NCBI GenBank assembly: GCA_902779875.1
Contig: CACZCX010000028.1
Location: 1 to 42,817 of the forward strand
Direction of reading: 5' to 3'
DNA: 42,817 nucleotides
DNA from: an uncultured Bacteroidales bacterium
GTDB lineage: Bacteria; Bacteroidota; Bacteroidia; Bacteroidales; Bacteroidaceae
Below, one piece after another: positions 7,633 to 15,519 of this stretch. Under the pieces are notes generated by a model. That model made no database searches. It saw nothing but the letters and a program-made list of their open reading frames with translations, and was not told where the DNA came from. The position numbers were made by a program, and so were the translations under genes. Within the stretch, counting starts at the first letter, position 1. The number at the start of each line of letters is the position of its first letter.

Positions 7633-9588
7633 TCAGTTTATCAGGTTTTCTGCCACAATCTCTGCAATATCCTTGACCGGATAATCATTTGTGGCATGCT
7701 GGAACGCCTTCTTACACATGGGGCATGCGGTGGCGATGGCATCGACCGGCTTGCTTGTCAGGTTGGCAAGTGATGCGTTCCTAATCTTGGTCTGCTCATC
7801 AATGCTGAGTTTGGTGTTTCCCAGATTGAATCCGCAGCACACACTCTTTTCACGCTGGTAGCGTGTTTTCTGCAAGTTGGTCACGGCACTCAGGACACTG
7901 CGCGGCTCCTCATAGATACCGCATCCACGACCCAGCTCACAGGGATCATGATATGACACCTTGCGGTCATCGTGACGAACCTTGACACGACCCTGTTTGA
8001 TGAGCATATCGATATACTCGGTATGGTGCATTACAGGTATCTTAAGGTCATACTCCTTGGTGAATGACTGATAGCAGATGGGGCATGATGTGACAAGCAT
8101 CGTGGCTCCCGATTTCTCTATCATGTCAGTATTCTTTTTGCGCAACTCTGCCGCCTGATTCATGAATCCCTGCTGCTGCAGAGGACGTCCGCAGCAAACG
8201 GTGCTCAACTTGTCCATATACCAGTATTTCTGGTCAGCGGCATTGAATATCTTCTCCATGGACTCGGTTATACCGGGAGTAAGATGTGACATACAACCGC
8301 CAAAATAAGCTACACGTCCTATGGCGTTGAACGGATTCTGTTTACCTGCCAGATAGGTGTAGTTGCCGGTGGTATCGATGGCTCCCTTGTCACGGCTCAT
8401 GCGACGTATCGCGCTCAGGTCTATACCGACAGGACAGTCAACCGTGCATCGGTCACACATAAGGCAGTTATCGGCAATAATATTGATGCGGCTGGCACGC
8501 TCCTGGTTGCGGATGCTACGGATAAGATATACAGACTGTATATCATGGTTCTCAAGCACCTTGTCCATGGGGCAGCCCGATATGCACACACCGCAACGTG
8601 AGCAGGCGTTGAGTTCAAAGTAGGTGTAGCCGGTTTTCTGTTTTTCCTCCCTCACCCCTATCTTACGGAAGTATATTAGCATGAGCTCCGTGAAGATATG
8701 CATGTAACGGGTGAACGGCATGGTCACGAAGAATACCCCCAGCATGAGTGAGTAGAACATCCAGAGCGATGTCTCCAGACCGCGCACGATCATGGGATCA
8801 AACAGGTTTCCTACTGCCTGAGTAAAGAATCCGCCGTTGCCGTACAGACATGCCGTAACAGACTCGGCAAGCAGACGCAACGGGAATATCATCCAGAGCG
8901 AGAACTTGGAGAATCTGTCTACGATGGTATGTTTGGTGGTACGGCGCATGCCCAGTACCTTGGACCAGAATATCTTGATGATGGCCATGGTCAGGCCCAG
9001 GAACACATAGAGCAGCAGGGCATCCATCAGGTTGGCATATGCATGATGCTGACGGAACGAAGTCGGTGCCTTATGTACGAAATAACGGTAGAAAATACTT
9101 ACGTAGAAAGGCTTGTGGTAATGAATACGGGCTATTCCGTCCTCAGTCTCCACGCGGTAACGGCGCTGATTCAGGTACTCCGGGTCCTTGTTCTCACCGG
9201 TATTGTATATATACCATCCGTTCTGACCATCCAGCTCGTGGAGCGTCTCAATGGACTGCTCGTGCTGCATGGTAAAGAATGCGTCACGGCTCTCAATAGC
9301 TCCCACCAGTATGAGCAGGAACCATCCTAAGGCATACGCCTGATGCATTATTCCAAGCAGAAGGTTTTTCTTGAGTATACGTACATGGAGCAGGCCCTCG
9401 CGTATCATCTCCCAGATGGCGGGGATTATCTTCCATGAATACCAGTTCTTCCTTATTGTCTTGCGCTGCTCCGGGCTGAACTTCTTTATCCAGCGTACAT
9501 ATTTGCATATGATGATGGAGAACAGCAGTATGGTTCCGATAAGGAACGGAATCACAAAGTCATTATATGGATAAGCGTGAATCTTCAT
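7633..9588 (-). CDS. Membrane-anchored HdrD/DsrK-like protein (DsrM-DsrK type fusion)
   Basis: A 651-residue fusion. The first ~310 residues carry about five hydrophobic helices (for example near residues 10-30, 80-100, 190-215 and 270-290) with histidines such as MHQAY and RYMHIF that could bind heme, like NarI/DsrM/HdrE. Two [4Fe-4S] motifs follow, CSRCGVCISGCP near residue 330 and CLMCDRCTVDCP near 375, then CCG-type cysteine clusters (CCGRP near 466, CPICYQ near 503, CCGFNLG near 586, CPMCKK near 624). It therefore joins a quinone-linked membrane part to a DsrK/HdrD-like catalytic part. It probably exchanges electrons with menaquinone. It lies in the middle of the operon between the ferredoxins and HdrB. 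Confidence 0.8.
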   Translation of the reverse strand: MKIHAYPYNDFVIPFLIGTILLFSIIICKYVRWIKKFSPEQRKTIRKNWYSWKIIPAIWEMIREGLLHVRILKKNLLLGIMHQAYALGWFLLILVGAIESRDAFFTMQHEQSIETLHELDGQNGWYIYNTGENKDPEYLNQRRYRVETEDGIARIHYHKPFYVSIFYRYFVHKAPTSFRQHHAYANLMDALLLYVFLGLTMAIIKIFWSKVLGMRRTTKHTIVDRFSKFSLWMIFPLRLLAESVTACLYGNGGFFTQAVGNLFDPMIVRGLETSLWMFYSLMLGVFFVTMPFTRYMHIFTELMLIYFRKIGVREEKQKTGYTYFELNACSRCGVCISGCPMDKVLENHDIQSVYLIRSIRNQERASRINIIADNCLMCDRCTVDCPVGIDLSAIRRMSRDKGAIDTTGNYTYLAGKQNPFNAIGRVAYFGGCMSHLTPGITESMEKIFNAADQKYWYMDKLSTVCCGRPLQQQGFMNQAAELRKKNTDMIEKSGATMLVTSCPICYQSFTKEYDLKIPVMHHTEYIDMLIKQGRVKVRHDDRKVSYHDPCELGRGCGIYEEPRSVLSAVTNLQKTRYQREKSVCCGFNLGNTKLSIDEQTKIRNASLANLTSKPVDAIATACPMCKKAFQHATNDYPVKDIAEIVAENLIN

Positions 9589-9593
9589 CTCTC

Positions 9594-9926
9594 CTACTCC
9601 TTTTCATCAAGTATCTGACGCATGTTGATAATGAGTGAGCGCAGATTTACCCCACGCGGACAAACCAGTGTGCATTTACCGCACAGCATACATTTCTTGA
9701 GAGCCTCATCCAGTCCCTCATAATCACCACGACGGAACGACGTGTGTATGCGGCGTATGCTGAAATCCGTGAACTGACGGGCCGAGCATGTGGCACTGCA
9801 GCATCCGCATTGGAAACAGCGCTTGAATGAGGGTACGCGCTCCTGCAGTTTGTTGAACCGCTCAAGCGATACGCTGTCCATGTTCTCTGAACGTGGAGTC
9901 TTTATGGCAAATCCGAATTTAATCAT
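9594..9926 (-). CDS. Small HdrC-like ferredoxin
   Basis: A 110-residue protein with two [4Fe-4S] motifs, CFQCGCCSATCS and CMLCGKCTLVCPRG, spaced as in HdrC. It overlaps the stop of the upstream HdrC-like gene by 8 bases and ends 5 bases before the membrane fusion gene. It is the second HdrC-type protein in the operon. The short length suggests a soluble electron carrier domain docking on HdrB or on the membrane subunit. Confidence 0.8.
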   Translation of the reverse strand: MIKFGFAIKTPRSENMDSVSLERFNKLQERVPSFKRCFQCGCCSATCSARQFTDFSIRRIHTSFRRGDYEGLDEALKKCMLCGKCTLVCPRGVNLRSLIINMRQILDEKE

Positions 9927-10536
9927 TTTGCGGTCCGTTTATGATAGCGTCATGGAAATCCATACCTCCTGTCACGCGGAATATATTGCGCAGTTCCTCC
10001 ATGGTCTCAGGAGTGATGGTGCGGAGTGCACCGGCACCCTCACCGTGATAGTTGGCGCCGAACTTGGGCGATACAGCCTTGATGTTCTTGACATACCACT
10101 CCCAGACGGGGCCCTGCTCAGGATGTTTATCAGGATATACCTTGTCCGGATGGACGCAGTAACCTATCTCAAGGATATTGTTGCCGATGCCTTTCATCAG
10201 ATCCACCTGCTGGCGTCCCATGTGGCTCTCCTTGTAGTAGCCCATCTCCTGTGATACCTTACGCAGTATGTTGATGACGGCGCCCGGAACATTGCCGCGC
10301 GGGCAACGGGGCTTGCATGACATACACTGTCCGCAGTACCAGATGGTATCGGAACGGAGCAGTTTCTCCACCTGCTCCTCATCACCACGCTGCACCGTAT
10401 CACAGATACGACGGGGGTCGTAGTCATAAAACTCTGCAGCCGGGCATATGGCGGTACAGATACCGCAGTTCATGCAGGCCTTGAGAGACTCCTCGTACCT
10501 TACATCGGACTTGATTATATCAATAAGATTTCCCAT
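9919..10536 (-). CDS. HdrC-like iron-sulfur protein
   Basis: A 205-residue protein with two [4Fe-4S] motifs, CMNCGICTAICPA near residue 20 and CGQCMSCKPRCPRG near residue 70, in the arrangement of HdrC/QmoC N-termini. The C-terminal 100 residues have no recognised motif and no membrane helices. The ATG at 10536 is preferred over an upstream TTG because it precedes the conserved region closely. It is the first iron-sulfur gene of the operon, after the VOC gene, and likely works with the neighbouring smaller HdrC-like protein. Confidence 0.8.
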   Translation of the reverse strand: MGNLIDIIKSDVRYEESLKACMNCGICTAICPAAEFYDYDPRRICDTVQRGDEEQVEKLLRSDTIWYCGQCMSCKPRCPRGNVPGAVINILRKVSQEMGYYKESHMGRQQVDLMKGIGNNILEIGYCVHPDKVYPDKHPEQGPVWEWYVKNIKAVSPKFGANYHGEGAGALRTITPETMEELRNIFRVTGGMDFHDAIINGPQND

Positions 10537-10551
10537 AAGCAAAGGAGGGGG

Positions 10552-11625
10552 TTAGAATTTCTTGCGATTCATCTTCATGGCGCGGAAAAGCAGCTTGCAG
10601 AGGGGTTTCTCGCGCTTACGGTTAAGAAGGTTTATGTACCAGCCCAGTTTCTTGGCTACCGATATGCGGTAGGTCTCCACGAACTCGATCAGCGTGCCGT
10701 CGGGGTCCTCGATATAGGTGAAACGGCCCGATGCGTCACCCATGTTGAATACCTTGCCGTCGGGGCAGCTGTCAACAGTGAACGGATGGCCGTTCTTTTT
10801 GCACCATTTGGCCAGGTTATCCATGCCGGTCACGTCAAAGCATATCTGGATGAATCCGGGATCACCCCAATAACGGCCCTCGAATATCTTGCGGGGCTCA
10901 CGGTCATTGCACTTGACCAGTTCAATCGATCCGCTGGGGAATATGGGTGAGAATGCGCCGCTGTTGGGTTTGGACCACTTGAGCAGCACCCTGCGGTAGT
11001 TGCCGTCGCCACCTACGAGCGGGCTAAGGTCATCAAAGCTGCCGGTCTCGTCAAATACGACCTTGTCATAACCCAGTATGTCAGAGTAGACCTTGCGGGC
11101 CTTTTCAATATCACTTACGCCGACCATGCAGCCTATCATTCCGCCGAACTCCTTACCCTCGTCAAGCAGCAGGTAATCATCCTGTACGGCCTGGAACCAG
11201 TTGCCCTCGGGGTCGGTTATGTAGAATGTCTTGCTGCCGTCAGGAGCGGTCACGATGGGGCTTACCTTGTCCCAACGCTCTGAGGCGTACTTGTGTGCAC
11301 TCTCGGTATTACGGCACTTGACCTTGGCGCAGAATATGCCCAGATCACCAACCTGAACCTGGAAATCCACGGGTTTGGGTTTGCGCTCCGAGTACTGCCA
11401 TATCTCGAATCCGCCTCCACCCTGAAGGTTTATGGCGATAGCTGCATGTCTTTTCTGGGCCTTTCCACCGGTATAGGGCAGCATACGCTCGGCTACGGTG
11501 TCATCCTCAAGGACGCGTATGTCAACTCCGAACATCTTTATGAACCATTTCCATGAGTCATAGACCGATGTGGTTCCTACTCCTATCTGCTGTATTCCGG
11601 TAATGAAGAAATCTGCTGTGTTCAT
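10552..11625 (-). CDS. Two-domain VOC (glyoxalase/dioxygenase superfamily) protein
   Basis: A 357-residue protein with two vicinal-oxygen-chelate modules, residues ~8-150 (ending in ITDPEGNWFQAV) and ~165-315 (GCMVGVSDIEKARKVYSDIL to IEDPDGTLIEFVE). A basic C-terminal tail of about 35 residues ends RKKF. The overall plan resembles extradiol dioxygenase or HPPD-like proteins, but the usual first metal histidine of each module is not obvious. It leads the Hdr-like operon, 15 bases before HdrC, with a good promoter upstream. It may bind the small molecule on which the Hdr complex acts, or may be regulatory. Function unknown. Confidence 0.7.
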   Translation of the reverse strand: MNTADFFITGIQQIGVGTTSVYDSWKWFIKMFGVDIRVLEDDTVAERMLPYTGGKAQKRHAAIAINLQGGGGFEIWQYSERKPKPVDFQVQVGDLGIFCAKVKCRNTESAHKYASERWDKVSPIVTAPDGSKTFYITDPEGNWFQAVQDDYLLLDEGKEFGGMIGCMVGVSDIEKARKVYSDILGYDKVVFDETGSFDDLSPLVGGDGNYRRVLLKWSKPNSGAFSPIFPSGSIELVKCNDREPRKIFEGRYWGDPGFIQICFDVTGMDNLAKWCKKNGHPFTVDSCPDGKVFNMGDASGRFTYIEDPDGTLIEFVETYRISVAKKLGWYINLLNRKREKPLCKLLFRAMKMNRKKF

Positions 11626-11656
11626 TGATATATACTGATATTATTCTATTAAGGTG

Positions 11657-11687
11657 CAATATTAGGTAAATTCCGCGGTTATTCCAA
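11657..11687 (-). promoter_or_regulatory. Promoter of the Hdr-like operon
   Basis: On the minus strand TTGG (11687-11684) is followed after 19 bases by TAATATTG (11664-11657), close to the Bacteroidetes -33/-7 consensus TTTG and TAnnTTTG. It lies about 30 bases before the VOC start codon. Confidence 0.5.
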
Positions 11688-11800
11688 TCCCGACGCTTGC
11701 CAAAAAAGGCCTCCGGCAAAAAAAACGAACCACATTCCTGCATATTCCGCAAGATATGATTACTTTCGCGTATCACATACATTACAAAAAGCCAAACGCG

Positions 11801-12025
11801 ATGAAACTTTATCCGCTTATTCTCGGACTTGGAACCGGTGAGGTAATCCTCATAGCATTGATCATCCTGCTCCTTTTCGGCGCAGCACGTATTCCCGCCC
11901 TCATGAAAAGCATGGGTAAGGGTGTCAAGAGCTTCAAGGAGGGCATGAAAGAGGTCGAGAAGGAGATAAACGCTCCCGACGAGCCCGCCAAGCCCCAGCA
12001 GGATTCAGACAAGAATCAGGAGTAA
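11801..12025 (+). CDS. tatA: Twin-arginine translocase subunit TatA
   Basis: A 74-residue protein with a single N-terminal membrane helix (GEVILIALIILLLF) followed by the amphipathic segment GAARIPALMKSMGKGVKSFK and an acidic, charged tail. This is the TatA/TatB plan; FG-x-x-x-IP-x-L is the family signature. It would form the pore-like assembly that exports folded proteins. The ATG at 11801 is used because upstream in-frame codons fall in the AT-rich promoter region. It is followed 15 bases later by tatC. No other Tat gene is present, so TatA may serve for TatB as well. No exported protein in this window shows a twin-arginine signal. Confidence 0.9.
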   Translation: MKLYPLILGLGTGEVILIALIILLLFGAARIPALMKSMGKGVKSFKEGMKEVEKEINAPDEPAKPQQDSDKNQE

Positions 12026-12040
12026 ACCGTTCATACAGTC

Positions 12041-12823
12041 ATGGCTGCCCACAAGGACGAACCCATGACATTCTGGGATCACCTGGATGCTCTCAGGGAT
12101 GTCATTCTGCGCATCCTCGCCGTCGCTCTGGTAGGGTTCATTGCCGCATTTGCCCTCAAGGAGCCTCTGTTCAGGCTTATCCTGGCACCCAGCACCCCCG
12201 ATTTCATACTTTACCGATGGATCACCGCTGCCGCCGGTTCCATGGGGATCGATGCATCCGCGCTGCAGGACTTCCAGGTGGACCTTTTCAGCACCACCCT
12301 CACGGCCCAGTTCATGATTCACATGAAGATGGCCTTCTACATAAGCATGGTGGCCATTCTGCCCTACTCGCTCTATCTCATATTCGGATTCGTGGCACCT
12401 GCACTGCATGAGAACGAGAAACGCAGCTCGACCAAGGTCGTGGTCTGGTCTTACATACTGTTCATGACGGGCATAGTCCTGAACTACCTCATCATTTTCC
12501 CGCTCGCGTTCCGTTTCCTGGGCACCTACCAGGTGAGCGACGCCATTCCCAACATCATTACGCTGGAGTCTTACACTGACCTGCTCATTACCCTGACCCT
12601 GCTTATGGGCATACTCTTTGAGCTCCCCATCCTGGCGTGGTTCCTGGGCAGACTTGGCGTAATCGACTCGGCATTCATGAAAAAATACCGCCGCCATGCC
12701 ATTGTCGTGATAATGATCATAGCGGCGGTAATAACTCCGACTACCGATGTCTTTACGCTTACTATCGTTACGCTCCCAATCTACCTCCTATACGAGGTAA
12801 GCATAATGATAGTCCGCAAATAA
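12041..12823 (+). CDS. tatC: Twin-arginine translocase subunit TatC
   Basis: A 260-residue polytopic inner membrane protein with about six helices. It has the N-terminal signature FWDHLDALRDVI and, after the third helix, APALHENEKR, which matches the conserved glutamate segment of TatC that contacts twin-arginine signal peptides. It is coupled to tatA. It ends one base before the stop of the convergent glycosidase gene, with no terminator visible between them, so read-through antisense RNA across the glycosidase is possible. Confidence 0.92.
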   Translation: MAAHKDEPMTFWDHLDALRDVILRILAVALVGFIAAFALKEPLFRLILAPSTPDFILYRWITAAAGSMGIDASALQDFQVDLFSTTLTAQFMIHMKMAFYISMVAILPYSLYLIFGFVAPALHENEKRSSTKVVVWSYILFMTGIVLNYLIIFPLAFRFLGTYQVSDAIPNIITLESYTDLLITLTLLMGILFELPILAWFLGRLGVIDSAFMKKYRRHAIVVIMIIAAVITPTTDVFTLTIVTLPIYLLYEVSIMIVRK

Positions 12824-12824
12824 T

Positions 12825-15500
12825 TCATTTGGCTTTCCACCAGTCAAAGTTCATAAGGTCCTTCCCCACTCCGGAGAACACAAAGTAGAGGTCATGTATT
12901 CCGTACACCCTGCGTGAAAGCTTGGTCTTGAGGGTTACGAACTGCTGCTTGCCGCCGGTAGGCGCTACCGACACGAGTCCCACAGACTCACCGTCAGGGC
13001 CATCCAGACGGATGTCAATCACAGCATAGTCATCGGATGCCAGATGAGTGTGCAGTCTCCTTACGCCCTTCAGGCCAAAGTCAACTCCGCGAACCTCCAG
13101 ATACTCGCCGTTGTCAATGTCAGTGACGTAGAGGTTGGGGATTTCACGTCCGAACTCATCCTTCTTGCTGTCATCGGCCATAGCGGTCTTGAGGCCGTAA
13201 CCCCAGGCCATCTTCTCGGCCTCGACACGCAGCAGGGGATCCAGATACTTGATCTGCTCCACCTTGTTGTCAAGGAAGTAAGGTACCTCCCGGATGGTGC
13301 CGTCCTCGTTGTAATGCATCTCGGCGACCGATACGGAGCGCTGCTCGGCGTGTGCGAATGTCTTGAGGTGCATTATGTCATAGTTCAGGCCGAACACGTA
13401 GCTCTTACCCTTATAGTCGATGATACCGGGATGGTTGCCGCGGGTACGTACGGTATGATCCATGATATGACCTTTGTATTCCCAGGGACCCTCGGGGCCG
13501 TCACTCATGGCGTAACCTATACCCTCGGGGCAGCAGGTCGATGCAAACGCCATGTAGTAGTGGTCGCCGTGTTTCCAGAACCAGGGACCCTCCTGGTAAT
13601 CCTGGATTCGGGGATGCTGTGTGATGGGGCCGTCGAGTGAGATCATGTCCTTACCCAGCTTTACCGAGTAGAGGTTGGGGTTACCCCAGTACATGTATGC
13701 CTGGCCGTCGTCATCAATCCATACGGTGGGGTCTATGTCATTCCAGTGCTCTTTCTGCCATACCAGAGGCTCGCCCAGAGGATCGCTGAACGGTCCGTAA
13801 GGGCTGTCTGACATGAGCACGCCAATGCCGTGTCCGTGTATGGGGCAGTACATGTAATATGCGCCGTTGGCCTCAATGACCTGCTCGGCCCACGCACCAT
13901 TCTTGCCGTCGTAGTACTTAAAGTCATCGAGCGATGCCACGGCGCCGTGGTCCTCCCAGTTGACCATGTCATCGGAGGTATAGAGGAGCCAGTCAAACAT
14001 CTCGAATCCGCGGGCACCGTCCTCGTCATGAGTGGTGTACAGGAACACCTTGCCGTTAATCACTACAGGTGCGGGATCGGCGGTGTACTTGGTCTGGATA
14101 ATAGGCATGTTGGCTACGGAGTTGAACTGCCACCAGTCAAGTGTAAAAGGTTTCTCCACCTCACAGCTGAACTTTATATACAGGTCATGCACGCCACGGA
14201 TATCGGTGTCAATGAGATAGGAGAATGCGGTGGTGCGGAATCCTGCGTTGTCGGTGTTGACCGGAACCTTGCAGAACGGCTCGCCCTCCATGCCGTCAAC
14301 GTAGAACTCTATGGTGCCCTTACCCTTCTGCTCACCGACTACAACCACTACAGCCTTCTGGCCGCAGTCCTTAAAGTCAACTGAGCGCACGCGGATCCAG
14401 TCACCGTCATCGATATCGGTCACGAAATGGTCCTTGCCGGCGCGACGGTCAACCTTGAGGCCACGGGACTCGGCCTGTGTCTCGGCCTCGACACGTGTGT
14501 AGGGATCCAGGTTCTTGACAGGAGTCTTGACTCCCTCCTTGGTGAACGGTATGAAGGGGAATGTGCCGTCATCGTTCCATTTGAACTCCTCTACGCAGGC
14601 GGAGCGGTTGTAACCGCCGCCACCGGGCAGTCCGCCGTTGTGATAGAACATAAAGTCACGGCCCTTGAATGTGATGTTTCCGCCGTGAATGGTAAAGCTG
14701 TTCTCAGCCTCATCCATAATACGTCCGCGGTATGTCCACGGGCCGTTTATTGTAGGTGCGGTGGAGTATGCCATATGCTCGGGCACGCCGCCTGCAGGAT
14801 ATGATATGTAGTATGTGCCGTTACGTTTCATGACCCAGGGGCCCTCCTCGTACTGTGTCATCATCTCGTTCTGTCCCTTGGCCCAGTTCATCTTTGACTG
14901 GAGCTCGCCAAAACACTCGGGATCATGATAGCCGGGAACCTCCTGCCAGCCGTCCTTGAATGATACCATATCATCATTGAGCTCGCCGTACCAGAGGCCT
15001 TTGTTGCCCCAGAACAGGTAGGCGCGGCCATCGTCATCAACAAAGACGGTGGGGTCGATGAAACCAAATCCCTCGGCCAGGGGGCCGCCTATGGCATCGG
15101 TCCAGGGTCCCTGCGGATCGTCGGCCACTGCAACAGCAAGGGCGTCACCACCGGTGGCCTTGTTGCAGCACACGTACCAGTACCATTTGCCGTTACGCTC
15201 CACGCCCTGACAAGCCCATGCACGCTGTCCCTGACGGGCCCACTTGAATGTGGCGGTATTGACCTGGGTACCCAGATAGGTCCAGTTTACCATGTCATCG
15301 GTACTGAACAGGGCCCAGTCCTTCATGTTGAAGTCACGGTTGCGTCCGTCCTCGTCATGATCGGTAAAAAGATAGACCTTGTCACCGTGTACGAACGGAG
15401 CAGGGTCAGGTGTAAACATTGTGCTGATTATGGGGTTCTGGGCCGATGCCAGAACTGCCATTGCAGCAGCAGAGATGGTCAGTAATGCTTTTTTCTTCAT
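12825..15500 (-). CDS. Double glycoside hydrolase family 43 protein (GH43-CBM6-GH43-CBM6)
   Basis: An 891-residue secreted protein with a Sec signal peptide (cleaved after ASAQ). It carries two five-bladed propeller domains. The first shows DPAP near residue 32, FIDPTVF and EEGPW; the second shows DPAP near 480, DIDPTVW and QEGPW. These are the Asp-Asp-Glu catalytic sets of GH43, and both look intact. Each propeller is followed by a CBM6-like beta-sandwich (beginning RVEAET and RVEAEK, ending in LDWWQF and FDWWKA). The likely role is release of arabinose or xylose from plant polysaccharide side chains; the exact bond cannot be told. It is the last gene of the operon, 19 bases after GH97. The duplication is old, as the halves have diverged. 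Confidence 0.85.
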   Translation of the reverse strand: MKKKALLTISAAAMAVLASAQNPIISTMFTPDPAPFVHGDKVYLFTDHDEDGRNRDFNMKDWALFSTDDMVNWTYLGTQVNTATFKWARQGQRAWACQGVERNGKWYWYVCCNKATGGDALAVAVADDPQGPWTDAIGGPLAEGFGFIDPTVFVDDDGRAYLFWGNKGLWYGELNDDMVSFKDGWQEVPGYHDPECFGELQSKMNWAKGQNEMMTQYEEGPWVMKRNGTYYISYPAGGVPEHMAYSTAPTINGPWTYRGRIMDEAENSFTIHGGNITFKGRDFMFYHNGGLPGGGGYNRSACVEEFKWNDDGTFPFIPFTKEGVKTPVKNLDPYTRVEAETQAESRGLKVDRRAGKDHFVTDIDDGDWIRVRSVDFKDCGQKAVVVVVGEQKGKGTIEFYVDGMEGEPFCKVPVNTDNAGFRTTAFSYLIDTDIRGVHDLYIKFSCEVEKPFTLDWWQFNSVANMPIIQTKYTADPAPVVINGKVFLYTTHDEDGARGFEMFDWLLYTSDDMVNWEDHGAVASLDDFKYYDGKNGAWAEQVIEANGAYYMYCPIHGHGIGVLMSDSPYGPFSDPLGEPLVWQKEHWNDIDPTVWIDDDGQAYMYWGNPNLYSVKLGKDMISLDGPITQHPRIQDYQEGPWFWKHGDHYYMAFASTCCPEGIGYAMSDGPEGPWEYKGHIMDHTVRTRGNHPGIIDYKGKSYVFGLNYDIMHLKTFAHAEQRSVSVAEMHYNEDGTIREVPYFLDNKVEQIKYLDPLLRVEAEKMAWGYGLKTAMADDSKKDEFGREIPNLYVTDIDNGEYLEVRGVDFGLKGVRRLHTHLASDDYAVIDIRLDGPDGESVGLVSVAPTGGKQQFVTLKTKLSRRVYGIHDLYFVFSGVGKDLMNFDWWKAK

Positions 15501-15519
15501 AATGTTGCTATTAGTTGGA

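Noticed and set aside
5535-11625. Methanogen-type heterodisulfide reductase acquired from archaea.
   Set aside because: Domain fusion, short HdrA and the membrane DsrM-like part resemble bacterial Qmo/Dsr-type modules; no archaeal cofactor genes are present.
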